Below are positions 11,347 to 23,296 of a DNA stretch of 64,000 nucleotides, piece by piece. The notes under the pieces are model-generated. The model was given only the letters and a program-made list of their open reading frames with translations, was not told the DNA's origin and searched no databases. Made by a program: the position numbers and the translations under genes. The stretch is taken from NCBI GenBank assembly GCA_031763025.1, contig JASSKH010000014.1, positions 8,050,563-8,114,562 of the forward strand. The letters run 5' to 3'. Position 1 is the stretch's first letter. Every line of letters begins with the position of its first letter. Source of the stretch: Macrocystis pyrifera (lineage: Eukaryota > Sar > Phaeophyceae > Laminariales > Laminariaceae).

Positions 11347-14300
11347 TCACAGCTCCAAGCAGTCGCACGCCGTGACCCACTTAAAGCCGAAGTCACGCGC
11401 GCGGCCGCAGGCGTTCAGGCGTCGGCGAGGAGCGTCCGCGCAGTGGTCGCAGAAACGCTGCAGCTCGTCCGGGGCCCAGTTGCACGGCTGTCCCTGCCGG
11501 TGGCAAGTGTCGCAGGTCTCCCCGGGCGCCGCGGGCAGCTTGCAAACACGCGGAGGAGCAAGGTACGATGGCAGAGAGGGGAGGAGACAAGATTGTCAAA
11601 GGTGAGCCGACACATACAGTAGGTGGGTTGCGAGTCTCAGCAACGGCAGAGGAGATGGAGGGGGGAGGGGAGAGGCAGCAGGGGGAGCCAAACGAACCCG
11701 GATAGCCCCGCCGACAAGCGTTCTCGTATGTTTCCGCATCGCCTCAGGTCAGAATATCAGAAGGTTGAAAACAAGGGCACGTGTGTACACCTTCTATTAA
11801 TATTACGACTGTATATACATATACCGACTACCGGTTGGATGTCTGGATCCACCCGTCGATGGTGGCCTGGAACCACGACAAGGCAGGGTCGAACAACGCC
11901 TACCCACCTTGTCGAAGAGGCTCTCTTCCGGTACCTGCCAGATGACGCGTGCGTCCTCCTCTTCCTCGCTCCCCCTCTCCTCCCGGCCGCCAGGCTGCAC
12001 GTACCACTTTCGACCCTCGACCATGGAGTTCTGCTCGAAAACGCCAATGGTCGGAGGATGCGTAACGGTGGTCAGCGACAGGGTTGAGGGGAGAATAGCC
12101 ACGGGTCTATTGTCGAGGATGTGGTTCGATGTTTCCGTCAAAGCCGCCTCGGTGGTGCACTGTACTGTACTGTAGTACTGTAGTCTAATGTGTCTGGTAC
12201 TTGGTGCAGCAGTGAAGGTGTATGTCAGTTACGAGCTGGTTCAAGCTAAACGCCCCAAGTGTTGTCTGCCACGAATGAATCTATGTCGCTTGCAATATCT
12301 ATCAGAATGTCACTTGTTTAGTATCATACTGACCGACATGAACAGCGGAAGGGGGTGACATACAGTAGATATTTCAGTCGAGGTCCTGCTGTTGGGCTAT
12401 AGTGCTAGCGGCGAAAACGTGTCCCCCTCTACCACCTCGATTATACCCCCCCCCCTCTCCCGGCATTGTAGAGATGCGAGGGTCTATGGCCATACGACTA
12501 CGGCCATGCATGCTAATGAGTATACCCCCCTCCCCCCCCCCCCCCCCCTCACCCCCGCTCCGTCTCGAAAGGGATGCGTAGCCAATGGTCAAATGGCTAA
12601 GGCAAGCGACCATAGAGTACGCCCCGCTACCCACCTCCCCCCTCCCACCCTGCTGCCCTCTGTCCCTTGATTTTTCACGGAAATAAACTATACTACTAAT
12701 ATATATACCAGGTATATATATTTGCCGGCAGCGCATCGGCGCAGGGGGTCAGTCACCTCGCTGAAGCTCGGGCGGAGCAGAGTCACTGGCAGGTAAGTGA
12801 GCACGTCGGGCACGGCATCCTGGCTGTCGTACTCGTCGACGTACTGTGCCTGGACCCACACCTCTTTCGTGTGCCGATGCTCGACCGTGCAGCAGTGAAC
12901 TTCGCTGCCCTGGAGTACGAGCGGGCGGTTGGCGAACTGGGGAAGGGGGCGGGAGGGGCAGAGGGCGACGATGAGACTGAATCGGCAGCCTTTGCACGCC
13001 GTGTCACGCAACAACAAGTCCTCTGGTCTCTCCTGCTGAGGTGATACACCGAGAGAACCTCACACCATGCATGCGATCCTCGTAACGATGGGCAAGAGTA
13101 TCTCACCTCCATCTCCATGCTCCGGAGCGCCTGGTCAGATTCCATCGGCTTCGTGCTCTTGCTCGGTCGCTGCGGAGCGTCCGAGTAGAAATAATTCGTC
13201 GTTGAGTCTCTGTCTTGCAAGCCCCTCGCCACCACCTCCTGGACGCACGCGGGATCGAGAATACCCGTCCACTACGTTTCGCAAAACGAGAAACATACAT
13301 AGGCAAGTGGGGAAGGAGGGAGAGAGAGAAGGGGAGAGAGAAGGAGGGAGAGAGGTGAGCTGTCAGAGTGGATACATCAACCTCTCCGCCGAGATAGGCG
13401 CCGTCGGCATACGCGATGTACGAGGAAAACTTGCCGGCGAGTCAATATTTCCCCCTGAGTGTCTTTCTTTTTTTTAGCGCACCGGGTGGAAAGCACCGCG
13501 GCCGCGCCAACGAACGCCGTGTGGTGTACGCTGTCCGTCTTCTCCAGCCTAGTAACAATGGGTGGGAAGGGGGCTGAAGCCGATTGAATCCGCTCGCTCC
13601 AGCGCACAATACACGGCCACTACTGCAGCCGTATACCTACCAGGTATGCGGATAGCATCGTGAATTCCGGCCTCTACTCTCTCTCTCTCTCTCTGCTGCA
13701 GGTATCGACCCTCTTCACGGCGACACCCGAAAAAGCAAGAGGCAACAAGTAAGTGCGCTTGACCCACCTTGTACCACGGAAAGGGGTCGACCACGCCCCT
13801 CTTGACGCCCCTCTGGGTGCCTTCCTTGACGACGGAGGTAGGGTAGTGGTGGGGAGCGGGTCGCGTGCGGGGCCTGCCGTTGGGGTAGAAGTTCAACCTG
13901 GACACGGAAGCCGAGTTTTGCGACACGAGGCGCTGAAACTTACGGCAACGCTTCGAGGTAGGCCGTCTGAACCCCCCGTTCGATTTTGGGAGCAACCAGG
14001 AAGCCGAAGCCGACTTGTCCGATGCCCGGCGTGGAAGCTTGCGCCAACGCTTCGACTTCGATTCTTTGAGCTCCTTCTTAGATTCCTGAACCGTGACTTC
14101 GGAGGTATCGGATATTGCTTGTTTGTTCGCGCCCTGTTGGTCCTTGTTCGCCTCCTGTTGGGACTTGTTTGCCTCCTGTTGGTTTCTGTTCGCCTCCTGC
14201 TGGTCCTTGTTCGCCTCCTGCTGGTTTCTGTTCGCCTCCTGCTGGTACACAGCAAGCGACGCCAAGTATCGTGGTGGCAAGTGTTGAGAATCCAATCGAG

Positions 14301-15661
14301 CCAAAGCAATGATTAATGCAAACCTCGTTTCTGCGGAGCCAAAGTCGCGGGTTTGAAAAGACGACTCTCGACCTTTGTCACAATAATAGAACTGCAGTAT
14401 ATATTTTTGATCCGGATAAAAAATCGAGAACAATTCGACAAACCGAGGATACATATATATATATATATATACGTAGCGGTTCTGATCCATCATCCACTTT
14501 TTGGCATCCCCCCTCAAGGACAGAGGCGGCAGAGCTACATCAAGCGTCCAAAACAAAAATCAGCGACGCTACTCTATCGCACACTACCACACTCTATTAA
14601 TAATACAGTAGCACATCCCGAACTTCTTCAGAATCTGATACTCGAATTAAATATTGCGGTTTCAAAATCGTGTTGTCTAGGTAGATGCCCCGCTCATCAT
14701 CGTCATGACAAGCCCTATACTGCACTGTTGTACGCAGCCGCCCGAACACCATAATAACATGAGGACTCCAGTGGCGCCTCGAGGGGGGGACTTGCCGGCC
14801 GGATCGTTACCCCGCCTGACTATAGCCGGCTGCTACCGGACTGAAAACGTCATTCCAACCAGCTTACGCCGAATCTGACAAATCATTACCTCGATGGCTC
14901 GATCCGTGGTGCGGGCAGTCTCGATGGCGGGCCTGTCACGGTAAAAAAAAAGGTGATAGCGGTTCCGGTATTCGTCGATCTGTTTTTTCGTCGGACAACA
15001 GACAGAGAGAGAAAAGCGCGGGCAGGGGGGGGGTGACATCAAGGACTCTACCGGTTGGTTGGCTGTCCAGCAAGGTGGTGCCCGAGCAAGCAAACGCGTA
15101 CCGCACCGCTGTGGTGCAGGACCCAAGTCAATCGTGTGCCTGCAGATCTGGTGGTAGCAGTCGATGGTGGGCAAATCTCAGACCCCAGACTTCCTAAAAC
15201 GGACGGTAAGGTCGCAGCGGTCCAAGACTCTTTGGAAAGACTTCCAGTCCGCCTGTCTGCCAATCCGCCCGCCCGCCCGCCCGCCCACCAGTCCTTACGC
15301 AGGTCATCGCGATCACTACAAAACGACGTATACGTATACCAGGCGTAATAATGCAGACTGCACGTTCAGAGGAATCGACCAAACCACAAACAGGCCTGTC
15401 CGCAAGACAACCACGCGTTCTCACTCACGCGAAAGCATTTCTTGCCCTTCTTGTTCTTGCGCTTGCCCCTCTTACGGCTAGGCTTAGGCTTCTTGGGGAC
15501 CTTTGCAGCACGCTCCTCGGGCTCCTCGACCTCCTCCGACTTCTCCGAGCCAACTGTGTCGGTGTTCTCGGGAGCTTTTATCTCAGACTCGTGACCCGGC
15601 CCGGTCTCGCGGCCTATCGCGCCCCCTTCCTGCCGGGGTCGGTTTGGCGCCTCTGGCACGC
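11347..15661 (-). CDS. Unidentified multi-exon gene, Lys/Gln-rich N-terminal part and Cys-rich C-terminus
   Basis: Candidate exons, from 5' to 3' on the minus strand: 15661-15429 (Glu/Lys rich, then KKPKPSRKRGKRKNKKGKK, ending at CGC|GTGAGT); 14979-14837 (opens IDEYRNRYHL; an earlier GTAATG donor is possible); 14241-13768 (six heptads such as QQEANRN and QQEANKD, then a basic stretch, ending at WYK|GTGGGT); 13429-13382; 13271-13107 (opens WTGILDPACVQE); 13032 to about 12728 (LLLRDTACKGCRFSLIV); 12159-11908 (84 codons, ends PEESLFDK); 11538-11347 (63 codons and TGA, with CxxC pairs suggesting metal binding). Most of the named junctions are phase 0. The donor near 12728 and a region at 15050-15200 are unresolved, and a small exon reading ATIDGWIQTSNR may exist just downstream of 11908. 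The 3' part lies in the inverted duplication. I do not recognise the family. The basic tract suggests a nuclear or nucleic-acid setting, but that is only inference. Confidence 0.55.
12440..12625. repeat. G-tract repeat modules A and B, right-arm copy
   Basis: Mirror image of 154-322. B lies at 12462-12517 and A at 12556-12623, with C runs between them. The C-run lengths differ from those in the left arm, as expected of unstable homopolymers. Confidence 0.7.
13314..13360. repeat. Purine microsatellite (GGGAGAGA type)
   Basis: Imperfect GGAGGGAGAGAGAGAAGGGG repeats lie just upstream (in minus-strand reading) of the exon that starts at 13271. They give that intron a long pyrimidine run before its acceptor on the coding strand. 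Confidence 0.8.
14106..14241 (-). repeat. 21-bp coding repeat, six heptads QQEAN(R/K)(N/D/S)
   Basis: Six 21-base units in an open frame. The third bases vary little, so array expansion is recent. The protein would gain a polar, Gln/Asn-rich, probably helical or disordered spacer. The last unit reads QQGANKQ. Confidence 0.85.
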
Positions 15662-15689
15662 TGCGGGGACTGCGAGAACTACTGACACC

Positions 15690-15905
15690 GCACAGTCGCT
15701 CGCCGCGGTGGGACCGGTCGCTGGTCCGACGTACCCGACCTTCTGCATCCTGTTCGGTCGTGTGCACCGGCTATGAACGATAGGTCGATTGCAGTGGGCA
15801 AAAGAGAGCAATGCACACGCCACGCACGGATAATGGACATCGGAAGCGGTTCCTGTCGATACGGTAGCGTGTACGGGCGACCTGAACAACTCACCGACCA
15901 AACAA
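15690..15905 (+). repeat. Repeat G, distal copy
   Basis: Shares ATAGGTCGATTGCAGTG, CACACGCCACGCACG and GACCTGAACAACTCACCGAC with the copies at 6100-6310 and 6780-7005. It borders the 5' end of the unidentified gene, so that gene's most upstream exon cannot be placed with confidence. Confidence 0.6.
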
Positions 15906-16319
15906 ACAAATCGGAGTATGACATGTGCGAGCTGGATCGGAGGTTCCTTCAGGAATTGTTTTTGACACCATCCAGAGTTTACGCAGTTGTTTTAGTTAAG
16001 AGCCTGGATATTCGCACACACGTTCCGTGCCCTTAAGCCGAGGGGTGAATAGAGGGGGTATACACAAATTTTGTTTTCGTTTCCCGCCAGTTCTCTGGGG
16101 TCTTCGGGTTGCTCTGAGTACTGGTTTTTCTGGGACCGCAGATATCTTCGTAGCCAACAGAAACACATGAATGAGGCACCCTCCACACACCCCTCTCTCG
16201 GCAAAATGGCACGAAAGCTGTGTGCGAAATTCCACGGTTTAATTCGACGAACACACGTGAATGTCTGTGCTTTCGTGGGAAAAACGTGGATTTTCATCGA
16301 AAGTAGCTGGTTTCAGTGT

Positions 16320-16700
16320 GGAATCGACGTTAATATTTGCTCAACGTTAATCCTTCTTTTTCGAATATTGGCACAAACTATTTTTACAGACATGCCTATG
16401 AGTACCTATATGCCTATAGTCGAACCGTCTCGTTCTGAAAAAAAAGCATGAAAAAGAAGGTAGGTCGTCCTACGGAACGCCTGACTACGTATTGTTGACC
16501 ATTTTGAAGACTTGCGGTTGGTCGGGACACAATTTCGACGCTAGCGCTAGCCCTAGGCCCTTAACACAAAACACCCCTGGCCGTGCCATCCCCTTCCGCT
16601 GTTCGTTTCGGTCAGTGTGATGACAAGTATGTGACATTCGAGCAGATATTGCATGCCGCATTCGTTTGGGGGCGTTTCGCAACACGTGGCGGTGACGTTT
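16320..16700. repeat. Dispersed repeat F, diverged copy
   Basis: TTTACAGACATGCCTATGAGT, TTGCGGTTGGTCGGGACACA, CCATCCCCTTCCGCTGTTCG and ATGTGACATTCGAGCAGATA occur in the same order as in 2985-3310. Confidence 0.55.
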
Positions 16701-17074
16701 CCGTTTTCAAGAGGTACCTCGACCCGGCTACTCCCGCCGGAGGCACACTTTGTGGCACTATATATATATATACATGTGTGTACGGGCTGGTTCAAGAATA
16801 CCGCCCCAAATCTCTCAAGCATCCAATATCCACGTCATGTTTTGGAGATATACCCTGAAATTTGGCACACGTATTCTATGAAGCCCTGCCAACCCGTCAC
16901 CGAATGCTTTTAATTTTCCTTTCCGCAAGTTTGTGTGTGTTGCTTGTATCATTTTGGGACATTTCTGGGTCTCACGAGATCCAGCGATTCCAGCGAAAAA
17001 ATAAAAAATAAAAAATCGTCAATGTCTTGGTGTGGGCTCATAGGACACGCGTGCAAAGAATCAGGATCAAATGT

Positions 17075-17350
17075 CCGAAAAGCGGCGTGGACAAGTGGGT
17101 TTTAGTGCGGCAACAATAGAGCAACGACTATGGCGTTGCTTCGTAATTACTTAGTTATAGTATAGGATCCTTTTTTGGCGTTAAACGTTGGTACTTGTTA
17201 TTGGTCGCACACAGTCAGTTCTCCGAACGTTTTGCGCGAAAAGCATTACAGACATCATGCCTTGGAGTACCTGGAACCGCTCGTTTCCTTGAAAAAACAA
17301 GAATCCTGGTATGTGACACTTATGTAGCTGGCTATTGCATGCGGCATTTG
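17075..17350. repeat. Dispersed repeat F, diverged copy
   Basis: GGCGTTGCTTCGTAATTACTT, TTACAGACATCATGCCTTGG, AGTACCTGGAACCGCTC and TATGTGACACTTATG match the order of blocks in 2885-3330. The copy ends just before the stop of the membrane-protein gene. Confidence 0.55.
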
Positions 17351-17364
17351 TGGCTGACGCAATT

Positions 17365-18309
17365 TTATTTTTTTGGTGGAATCGGCATGTATACACTATA
17401 CGGTGCATGAACGATCCTCACCGGCATTCGAATAGCGGTGACCGGCTCCTCTTGGTGGAAGTCATCGCGCCCGGCGGCCTCCCACCGCGCAGCGATTTGT
17501 CGCTTGAGCGACCCGGCCGCGTCGACGACCCCCCTTCCGGCGGTGCAAAGTGCGATCCAAAGAATGCCCGACCTTACTTTGCCGGTGGCCCAAAGCGAGG
17601 TGCAGACGACTGCTCCTGCGGTCGACAGCTTGGTCCACATTATGAATGAGACGCTCCGGATCATGTGTCGGTCGGCGCAAAGCATGTTCCGAAAGGTACA
17701 GGTTCTCAGAACGGCGCAAGACGCCAAACGAAGCATCCGCTGCACCCTCACGATAATCGCTCCCAGGAGCGCAACGTAGCACTGAATCATCAGGGAACAT
17801 ATGCTCAGAACGATTTTGACCCTCAAGGTGGGAAACAGCTCGGAGGCGAACGAAACGGTCAAAACCGCTACGAAGAACACGTAGCCGGGCAGCGGGAGCT
17901 CATCGCCAGCAGCAGCCGAGAACGCTTCCTGGACCAACCAAACGAAACCCCCCACACTCCAACGGAGCACGACAAGCCGAAAAAAGGCCTTGAGGGCACT
18001 CACAACGGCTTCCCTTTCCCGGTCTTTCTCGTCGTTGTGCCTTGTGCCGTCGTTGTCTCGATCGTTGTCTTTACCGTCGTCGATGGCGATACGGTGACCA
18101 TCTCTAACCGCGCCAGCCTCCTTAGCTTCCTTAGGGCGGGAAGGGAAAGCACCCAGAGCGCGCATTTTGCACACATACACGCGCAGCAATAAAAGGACAA
18201 CAAGGGGGGCCAGCACGAACTTTCCCACTCCGTACACTTGGGCAGCTACCTCCGCGAAGTCAGTCAGCCAGACGTAAGCCTTTGCCGAGCCGTGGTCGAT
18301 GTTTTCCAT
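17365..18309 (-). CDS. Multi-pass membrane protein, unknown family, 314 residues
   Basis: A single uninterrupted frame. The chosen ATG at 18309 gives an N-terminus opening MENIDHGSAK. The frame stays open further upstream only through the (GGGA)n tract, which is more likely untranslated or intronic. Hydrophobic stretches suitable for membrane crossing lie at about residues 30-47 (FVLAPLVVLLLLRVYV), 106-130, 141-159, 164-188 and 219-242. Between the first and second is a very charged loop (about residues 70-100) rich in Asp, Arg and Lys. The C-terminal tail is soluble and slightly basic. I do not recognise the family. No motif suggests an enzyme; channel, transporter or organelle-shape roles are all possible. 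Confidence 0.6.
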   Translation of the reverse strand: MENIDHGSAKAYVWLTDFAEVAAQVYGVGKFVLAPLVVLLLLRVYVCKMRALGAFPSRPKEAKEAGAVRDGHRIAIDDGKDNDRDNDGTRHNDEKDREREAVVSALKAFFRLVVLRWSVGGFVWLVQEAFSAAAGDELPLPGYVFFVAVLTVSFASELFPTLRVKIVLSICSLMIQCYVALLGAIIVRVQRMLRLASCAVLRTCTFRNMLCADRHMIRSVSFIMWTKLSTAGAVVCTSLWATGKVRSGILWIALCTAGRGVVDAAGSLKRQIAARWEAAGRDDFHQEEPVTAIRMPVRIVHAPYSVYMPIPPKK

Positions 18310-18353
18310 CGCGCTGGACCTATCGTAAAAAAGGGAAAGTTGGCGTTTTATTG

Positions 18354-18413
18354 GAGGGAGGGAGGGAGGGAGGGAGGGAGGGAGGGAGGGAGGGAGGGAG
18401 GGGGGGGGGGGGG
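18354..18413. repeat. (GGGA)n microsatellite followed by poly-G
   Basis: About twelve GGGA units run into a G run. The tract lies 45 bases upstream of the presumed start codon of the membrane protein (as CCCT on the coding strand), where it could act in the 5' leader or as a promoter pyrimidine tract. Confidence 0.95.
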
Positions 18414-21400
18414 AAGGTGGGCGGGTAGAGGTACGAGGAGCTGGGTTTAGGACGGCGGTCCTGGGGTAGGAAGAGTGCAGCTGCTGAAGGGCGGCTACTT
18501 TCCATGGTGTAAGGTACAGTAACTCTCGGATCATGAAGTGGACATTATTCTGTGTTGAAAAGACTACGTATAGATCGAACGAACATCTACTACTTGTAGA
18601 TGACAACATTTTTGTTTGCGAACGACTGAGAACGCGAGGGGGGGTTGCGTGTAAGGGCGGCGAGCCGGTGGCGTGCAACAGCTCAAGGGCAACGTTTTCC
18701 ATTGTGCTCCGACATGGAATCCCGAAGTCAAAGCACACAGAACCACAACGAGAGCCATCATTGTTTGGAAAAATAGTATACAGTATGTTTCGACCACAGC
18801 AGTGCGAGCAGTAATACTTGTATCTGGGTCAGACTCTGCTTGTGACAATGGTATGAGTATTACATTAACCAGGGCGTAAATTAGGCCTCCGCCCTTCCCT
18901 TGGAGGGCCCCCGGAGATCCCCCGGGAGGGCTGCCAGAGGTTTCCATCCGCGCAGGGCCTCACTTTCTGTAAAGGAGTCGCCGGGGACTAATGTTTTCGA
19001 TAAATGAGAGAGGATACGCCCGAGAACTATTCAGCAATGTGCGTTTAACTACTGCACGGAGCTCGAGAAAAGCGTGCGTCAGGATGGCTAGGAATACCGC
19101 GTACAACCACAGTCAGTGACGAACACAAGTAACTATCCCAGGTTAATATGGCGACGATGTTCCGATCATGATCAGATGGATGCTATAGATGCTATTCCAT
19201 ACGATGCTCACATGTAAGCGAAACTGAATAATAGCTGAACCTCCGTGCAAACGTTGAAATCAGTCGACACGAGAGGTGAGTGTGTCGATACAGAAGTACT
19301 CGAGGGTTTTTCTTGCAACTCATGCGGTCTTCTCCCTATGATAGACAACGTAGACAAGATAGACAAGACGAAGCAAACTAAGCTATCCAAACGTAAGTTG
19401 CAAGACCAAGAAAGTACGACATGCAGAAGCCGCCCGCTAATGTAAGAAGCGTCATTTTGGCGTCGATGCTCATTTTCTTTAAATTGCTGGCACCGCTGAG
19501 CACAGGCAGGTGGCTATTTCAGCATATTCGGTATTGCACCCGACCCTGAGTACAGTTTCTTTGGTCGAATCTTTTAGTTACCGTGAGAAAACGAGCCTCC
19601 CGAGCCTCCATTTTTTTACGACCGAATTTCGTAGAGCGCGCGTTCTCTGTACCGGAGCAAAACAGACGACATCATGCGACTTCGATACGTATCGTAGGAT
19701 ATCTTTAAAAAACGGTTTGGCTCGTATTCTTTAAAGTTACAACTAATACCCATCAGGCGCCAGGTACCGCGCCTGGTACTCGTATACTGTAATAACTAAC
19801 TTGCGTGTTAGACGTTAGTTACCTCCGGTGCACGGTATGTATTAATAGTCGGTTACACTACAGTAGTGCAAGAGTGTTATGTATGGTGCTATTAATAATA
19901 GTACCCAACAGCAGTAATTCGAAGCATATCAATAAGATACCACGTACTGCGAGCATCTGTGAAAAGTTGATTCATGAGCTGGGTCTTCTATTAATAACAC
20001 ACAGCAGTAGTAGTAAATTGATGTCTATCTGGTATATATATATATGTATACCTGGCACGTCGTATATACGTCGCCAAGAGCGCGCGAGAGAGAATGTGAG
20101 CTGGCACAATGCATTGCAAGTCTCTACGAGCAGTGAGTGGTAATAATGCTGAATGAACCCTCTCTGCGCCATTGAAATGAAGGCAACCACTGCTACTGCT
20201 GCTGTACTTGTGCCCTTCCGGGGGGAAGGAGAAGGGACGACAGCCACTGCCTTGCTGTCACCATACCAGGTGCAGCCTACCCAGAACAGAAGCCTGCTGA
20301 GGATATACATACCGTAGTACTGTAGTACATAAAACCTCCTGTTAATACTATTAATACGAAATACGGGTTGAGGTGCAAAATGAAAAATGTACCGGCATGA
20401 TGGGTCGAAAAAAATGAAACCGAAAACACGTCGGGTACAGCAGTATCCTCTCGCCGGAGCGAAGTCGTCCTCGCAGAAAAGGTCACGTTTGCTGGTCGCA
20501 CGAGATGGGTAACAGAGGCTGTACAAGCGCGAAATGTCGATGCGTGGCCCGAGGCTTTCCGGCAGGGAGGGATGGTCGTTCGTGTGTGGTGTTCGTGCAC
20601 ACGGGACAGAGTGTGGAAAGAGCTAAATTGTTGGAGTGTAAGAAGAGTGTAAAGAAGAGTGCTGCGCCCACCTCCACACCCCCATCGCGCGAAAAAGGGA
20701 AATCGAGCATCGTTCTCACCGGTTTGGGGTATTAATAAACTCAGAAAAACGCATCGATCGCAGCTCGGGCGTCGCGCTTTTGCAACAACACAACTCCGCG
20801 GTCTATCAAGGCTAAACACGATGCTTGATCCTACGGGCTCTGTGATACCCCCCCCCCCCCCCCCTCCGGATCTTCTTGTTCTCAAGTCTTGCGCGGTCGC
20901 GACTGCTTGTCGCTGGCTCGCGACTCTTTCTTGCTATAAATAGTAAATACTGGTAGTAATTAGTAAATATGACCGCACAGCACTCTCCTCCTCGCTGCAA
21001 ACACCTTACTCGACGAGGTAGCTCTCACCTGCAACCCAACATGATGGACAGAGTAGACCACCTGCGAAATTATCATGCGGTGCACACCAAACGTTTGTTT
21101 ATCAAGGAACCTCCAGCGGAGGCGCCCGCAACAAGCGATGGACGCTTCGATTTTGTATGTTCGCTTTCTCGCTCTCCTTTGCAGCCAAGGGCAAGCAAGC
21201 AAGAGGCGACGGAAGAGCAATGAATGTATGCCAAACGGCACCTGACTGGTAGGTTTTCTTGAAAAAAGGGTGTTTCATACTAAACTCGGAGGCGTCCTCC
21301 TACTACTGTAGATTAGTCGAAAACGAAACAAAACGAAAGATCGCGTGCAGCTCCCAGCGCTCCATGATGATTGGTTGCCCAATATAAGCATGGATCTTAC

Positions 21401-22023
21401 AAAGATCGCTCAAAAGATCGAGATCGTACGTTCTGCCGATATCCTTTCCTTTGTATGTGGTACGGTGGTGCTGCTACACTCATACATACATACATGCTGT
21501 TTGTCTCTTTAGAATCATCGCCATGCATGGTCTCACGATTCAGTGCGCTCCAGCCCCAACTTGCCCCATGGTTGGAGGGCGAAACAGGGTGCCACAGCCA
21601 CTGGGACACTGGGTCGGTAAAAATTATTGTCGTCATAGCTTGCCATAGCCCATATAGTCCTAGGCTCCGACTGAGTCGATGGGTTTGTTTTGTTTTGTTC
21701 CCTAGACCAACCAAACTGAGATCTAAATTGCGGTGTAGATGTACTACATTTGATGTAGATTATTTATGGCAACCAGTCAGTAACGAGAGCTTGTCAAATG
21801 GTGTGAGATCATCTACAACAACAGCACAACGTTTTTACGAAAAAATCTCTGAGATATCCCCAGTCTCTGACCGTAAAATTGGAGTGTTGCGGCGATCCAT
21901 CCGCGATATCAAGGGCTTGGTAGTAGTGAATGCAATATTTATAGGAGGTGTGGCGGCGATGGATGGCGTTGCAGCTGTTCTGCGCATACATAGATGTAAA
22001 CACTTACTACATAGGGGGAGGGG

Positions 22024-22078
22024 GCATACTCATTTGACTATAAGTTATTGATCCCGCGTCCCTTTCGAGACAGAGCAA
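22024..22078. repeat. Module A of the G-tract repeat, single
   Basis: GCATACTCATTTGACTATAA and CGTCCCTTTCGAGACAGAGC match 154-221. The internal TTGCTTGCC segment is shortened. A G run (GGGGGAGGGGG) precedes it, as in the other copies. Confidence 0.6.
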
Positions 22079-22595
22079 CGTTCCTACTCCTAACAAAAAT
22101 CCCCGGGGTGTGGCTATACGGGACGCCTGGGTGCCATCCCCGGGTTTCACTATGTAGCGGTATAATGATGCATCATACTTTGTTAAATTTATGATTCGAC
22201 AGATATGCCAGGTGAGAGTGAAAAACCACCCTTCGTGTACTGTATTCTATGCGTTGAGGGGGGGGGAGATGCGGCGGCGGGACTGTTTGGCTCTAACTCA
22301 ACTTGTATTTAGTTCTACGCCTTGAAAATAGTTCAAAAGCCCTTTCTTTGTCATTAAATATTAGGGTAAGTTGGGCGGGGAGTACGGGGAAAGGCGCTTC
22401 TCGATTTATCACGAAGAAGGCCAAGCATCGGTCGATTAGACTATTTCCAAGTAAACTGTTTCGAGGACCTTCTCCACGCGCATTGGACTGCGGAACTATT
22501 ATTGTGGAAACGAGCAGAACGGGAGCATCCCCATCATCTGAGAGACTTTACTATTATTAATATGTACCTGGTACAGCGCCACCTCGTTTTGACTA

Positions 22596-22709
22596 GTACG
22601 ACGGGGGACCATAGTAAATAGGACCTACGGTACACACAAAAAAAAAAACATATTTTCCCCTATTTTTGCTAACAATATTTGGTCCTATTTACTATGGTCC
22701 CCCGTGATA
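22596..22709. mobile_element. Short TA-flanked inverted-repeat element, copy 1
   Basis: Ends ACGGGGGACCATAGTAAATA and TTTACTATGGTCCCCCGT are mirror images. The middle is A/T rich and includes an 11-base A run. Confidence 0.85.
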
Positions 22710-22808
22710 GTACACTCTTGCAACACCCCACAACGATGCATGTATAAGGTCAAGGCTGGCCTTTCGGGCGATCAGCTTTCATCAAAAGAGATGAAAAATG
22801 AAAACGCT

Positions 22809-22916
22809 AATACGGGGGGCCATAGTAAATAGGACCAAGTATTGTTGGCAAAAATAGGTAAATATACAGGTTTTTATGTATACCATAGGTCCTATTAACT
22901 ATGAACCCCCGTAATA
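22809..22916. mobile_element. Short inverted-repeat element, copy 2
   Basis: Left end ATACGGGGGGCCATAGTAAA; right end TTAACTATGAACCCCCGTAA. One mismatch in each end relative to the family. Confidence 0.85.
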
Positions 22917-23177
22917 GAGCAGTACCCGAAACACGCGGCGACTGCTGTCCCTGCCGACTTCCAGATACGCCGAAAGTGTAGGTCATGCGAGACGAACAAA
23001 AAGGTTGGGGTTTCGGGTTGGGTCTGGGCCGACGTACAAGATAAGACGGACTTCGTCCTCAAAATGGGGCTGGCCGAGATCATGTGATCATGTATGATGC
23101 AAACTACTGCTGAGGTACGGCCGTGTAGTGAGTGAGTGCTGTAGGCCACACCGCTGAAGTCGAGAGCCAAATCATAC

Positions 23178-23280
23178 TATTACGGGGGACCATAGTAAAC
23201 AGGACCAAATGTTGTTCGTAAAAATACTTCTAGGTTTTTATGTGTGCCATAGGTCCTGTTAACTATAGACCCCCGTAATA
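23178..23280. mobile_element. Short inverted-repeat element, copy 3
   Basis: TATTACGGGGGACCATAG to CTATAGACCCCCGTAATA. The core is about six bases shorter than in most copies. Copy 4 starts 16 bases away. Confidence 0.88.
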
Positions 23281-23296
23281 TCGAAAGCTCAGAATC

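Larger units (their letters stand above)
8025..12773. repeat. Right arm of the large inverted duplication
   Basis: Reverse complement of 1-4757. Inside it, the open frame at 9923-10345 mirrors 2425-2847, and the exons at 11347-11538 and 11908-12159 mirror 1238-1429 and 616-868. At its outer side the sequence continues into unique exons of the gene that runs from about 15661. This arm therefore contains the original gene context, and the left arm looks like the derived copy. Confidence 0.95.

Noticed and set aside
13753-14316. 187-codon open frame on the plus strand
   Set aside because: It is the antisense shadow of the Gln-rich exon; its repeats (LLLVLVRLLLG type) follow the 21-bp coding repeat of the other strand.
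20277-22051. Open frames of 184-226 codons at 19972-20526, 20277-20885 and 21371-22051
   Set aside because: No domain, no consistent composition, and they run through C runs and TATTAATA motifs found in introns. Too weak to call as genes without transcripts.
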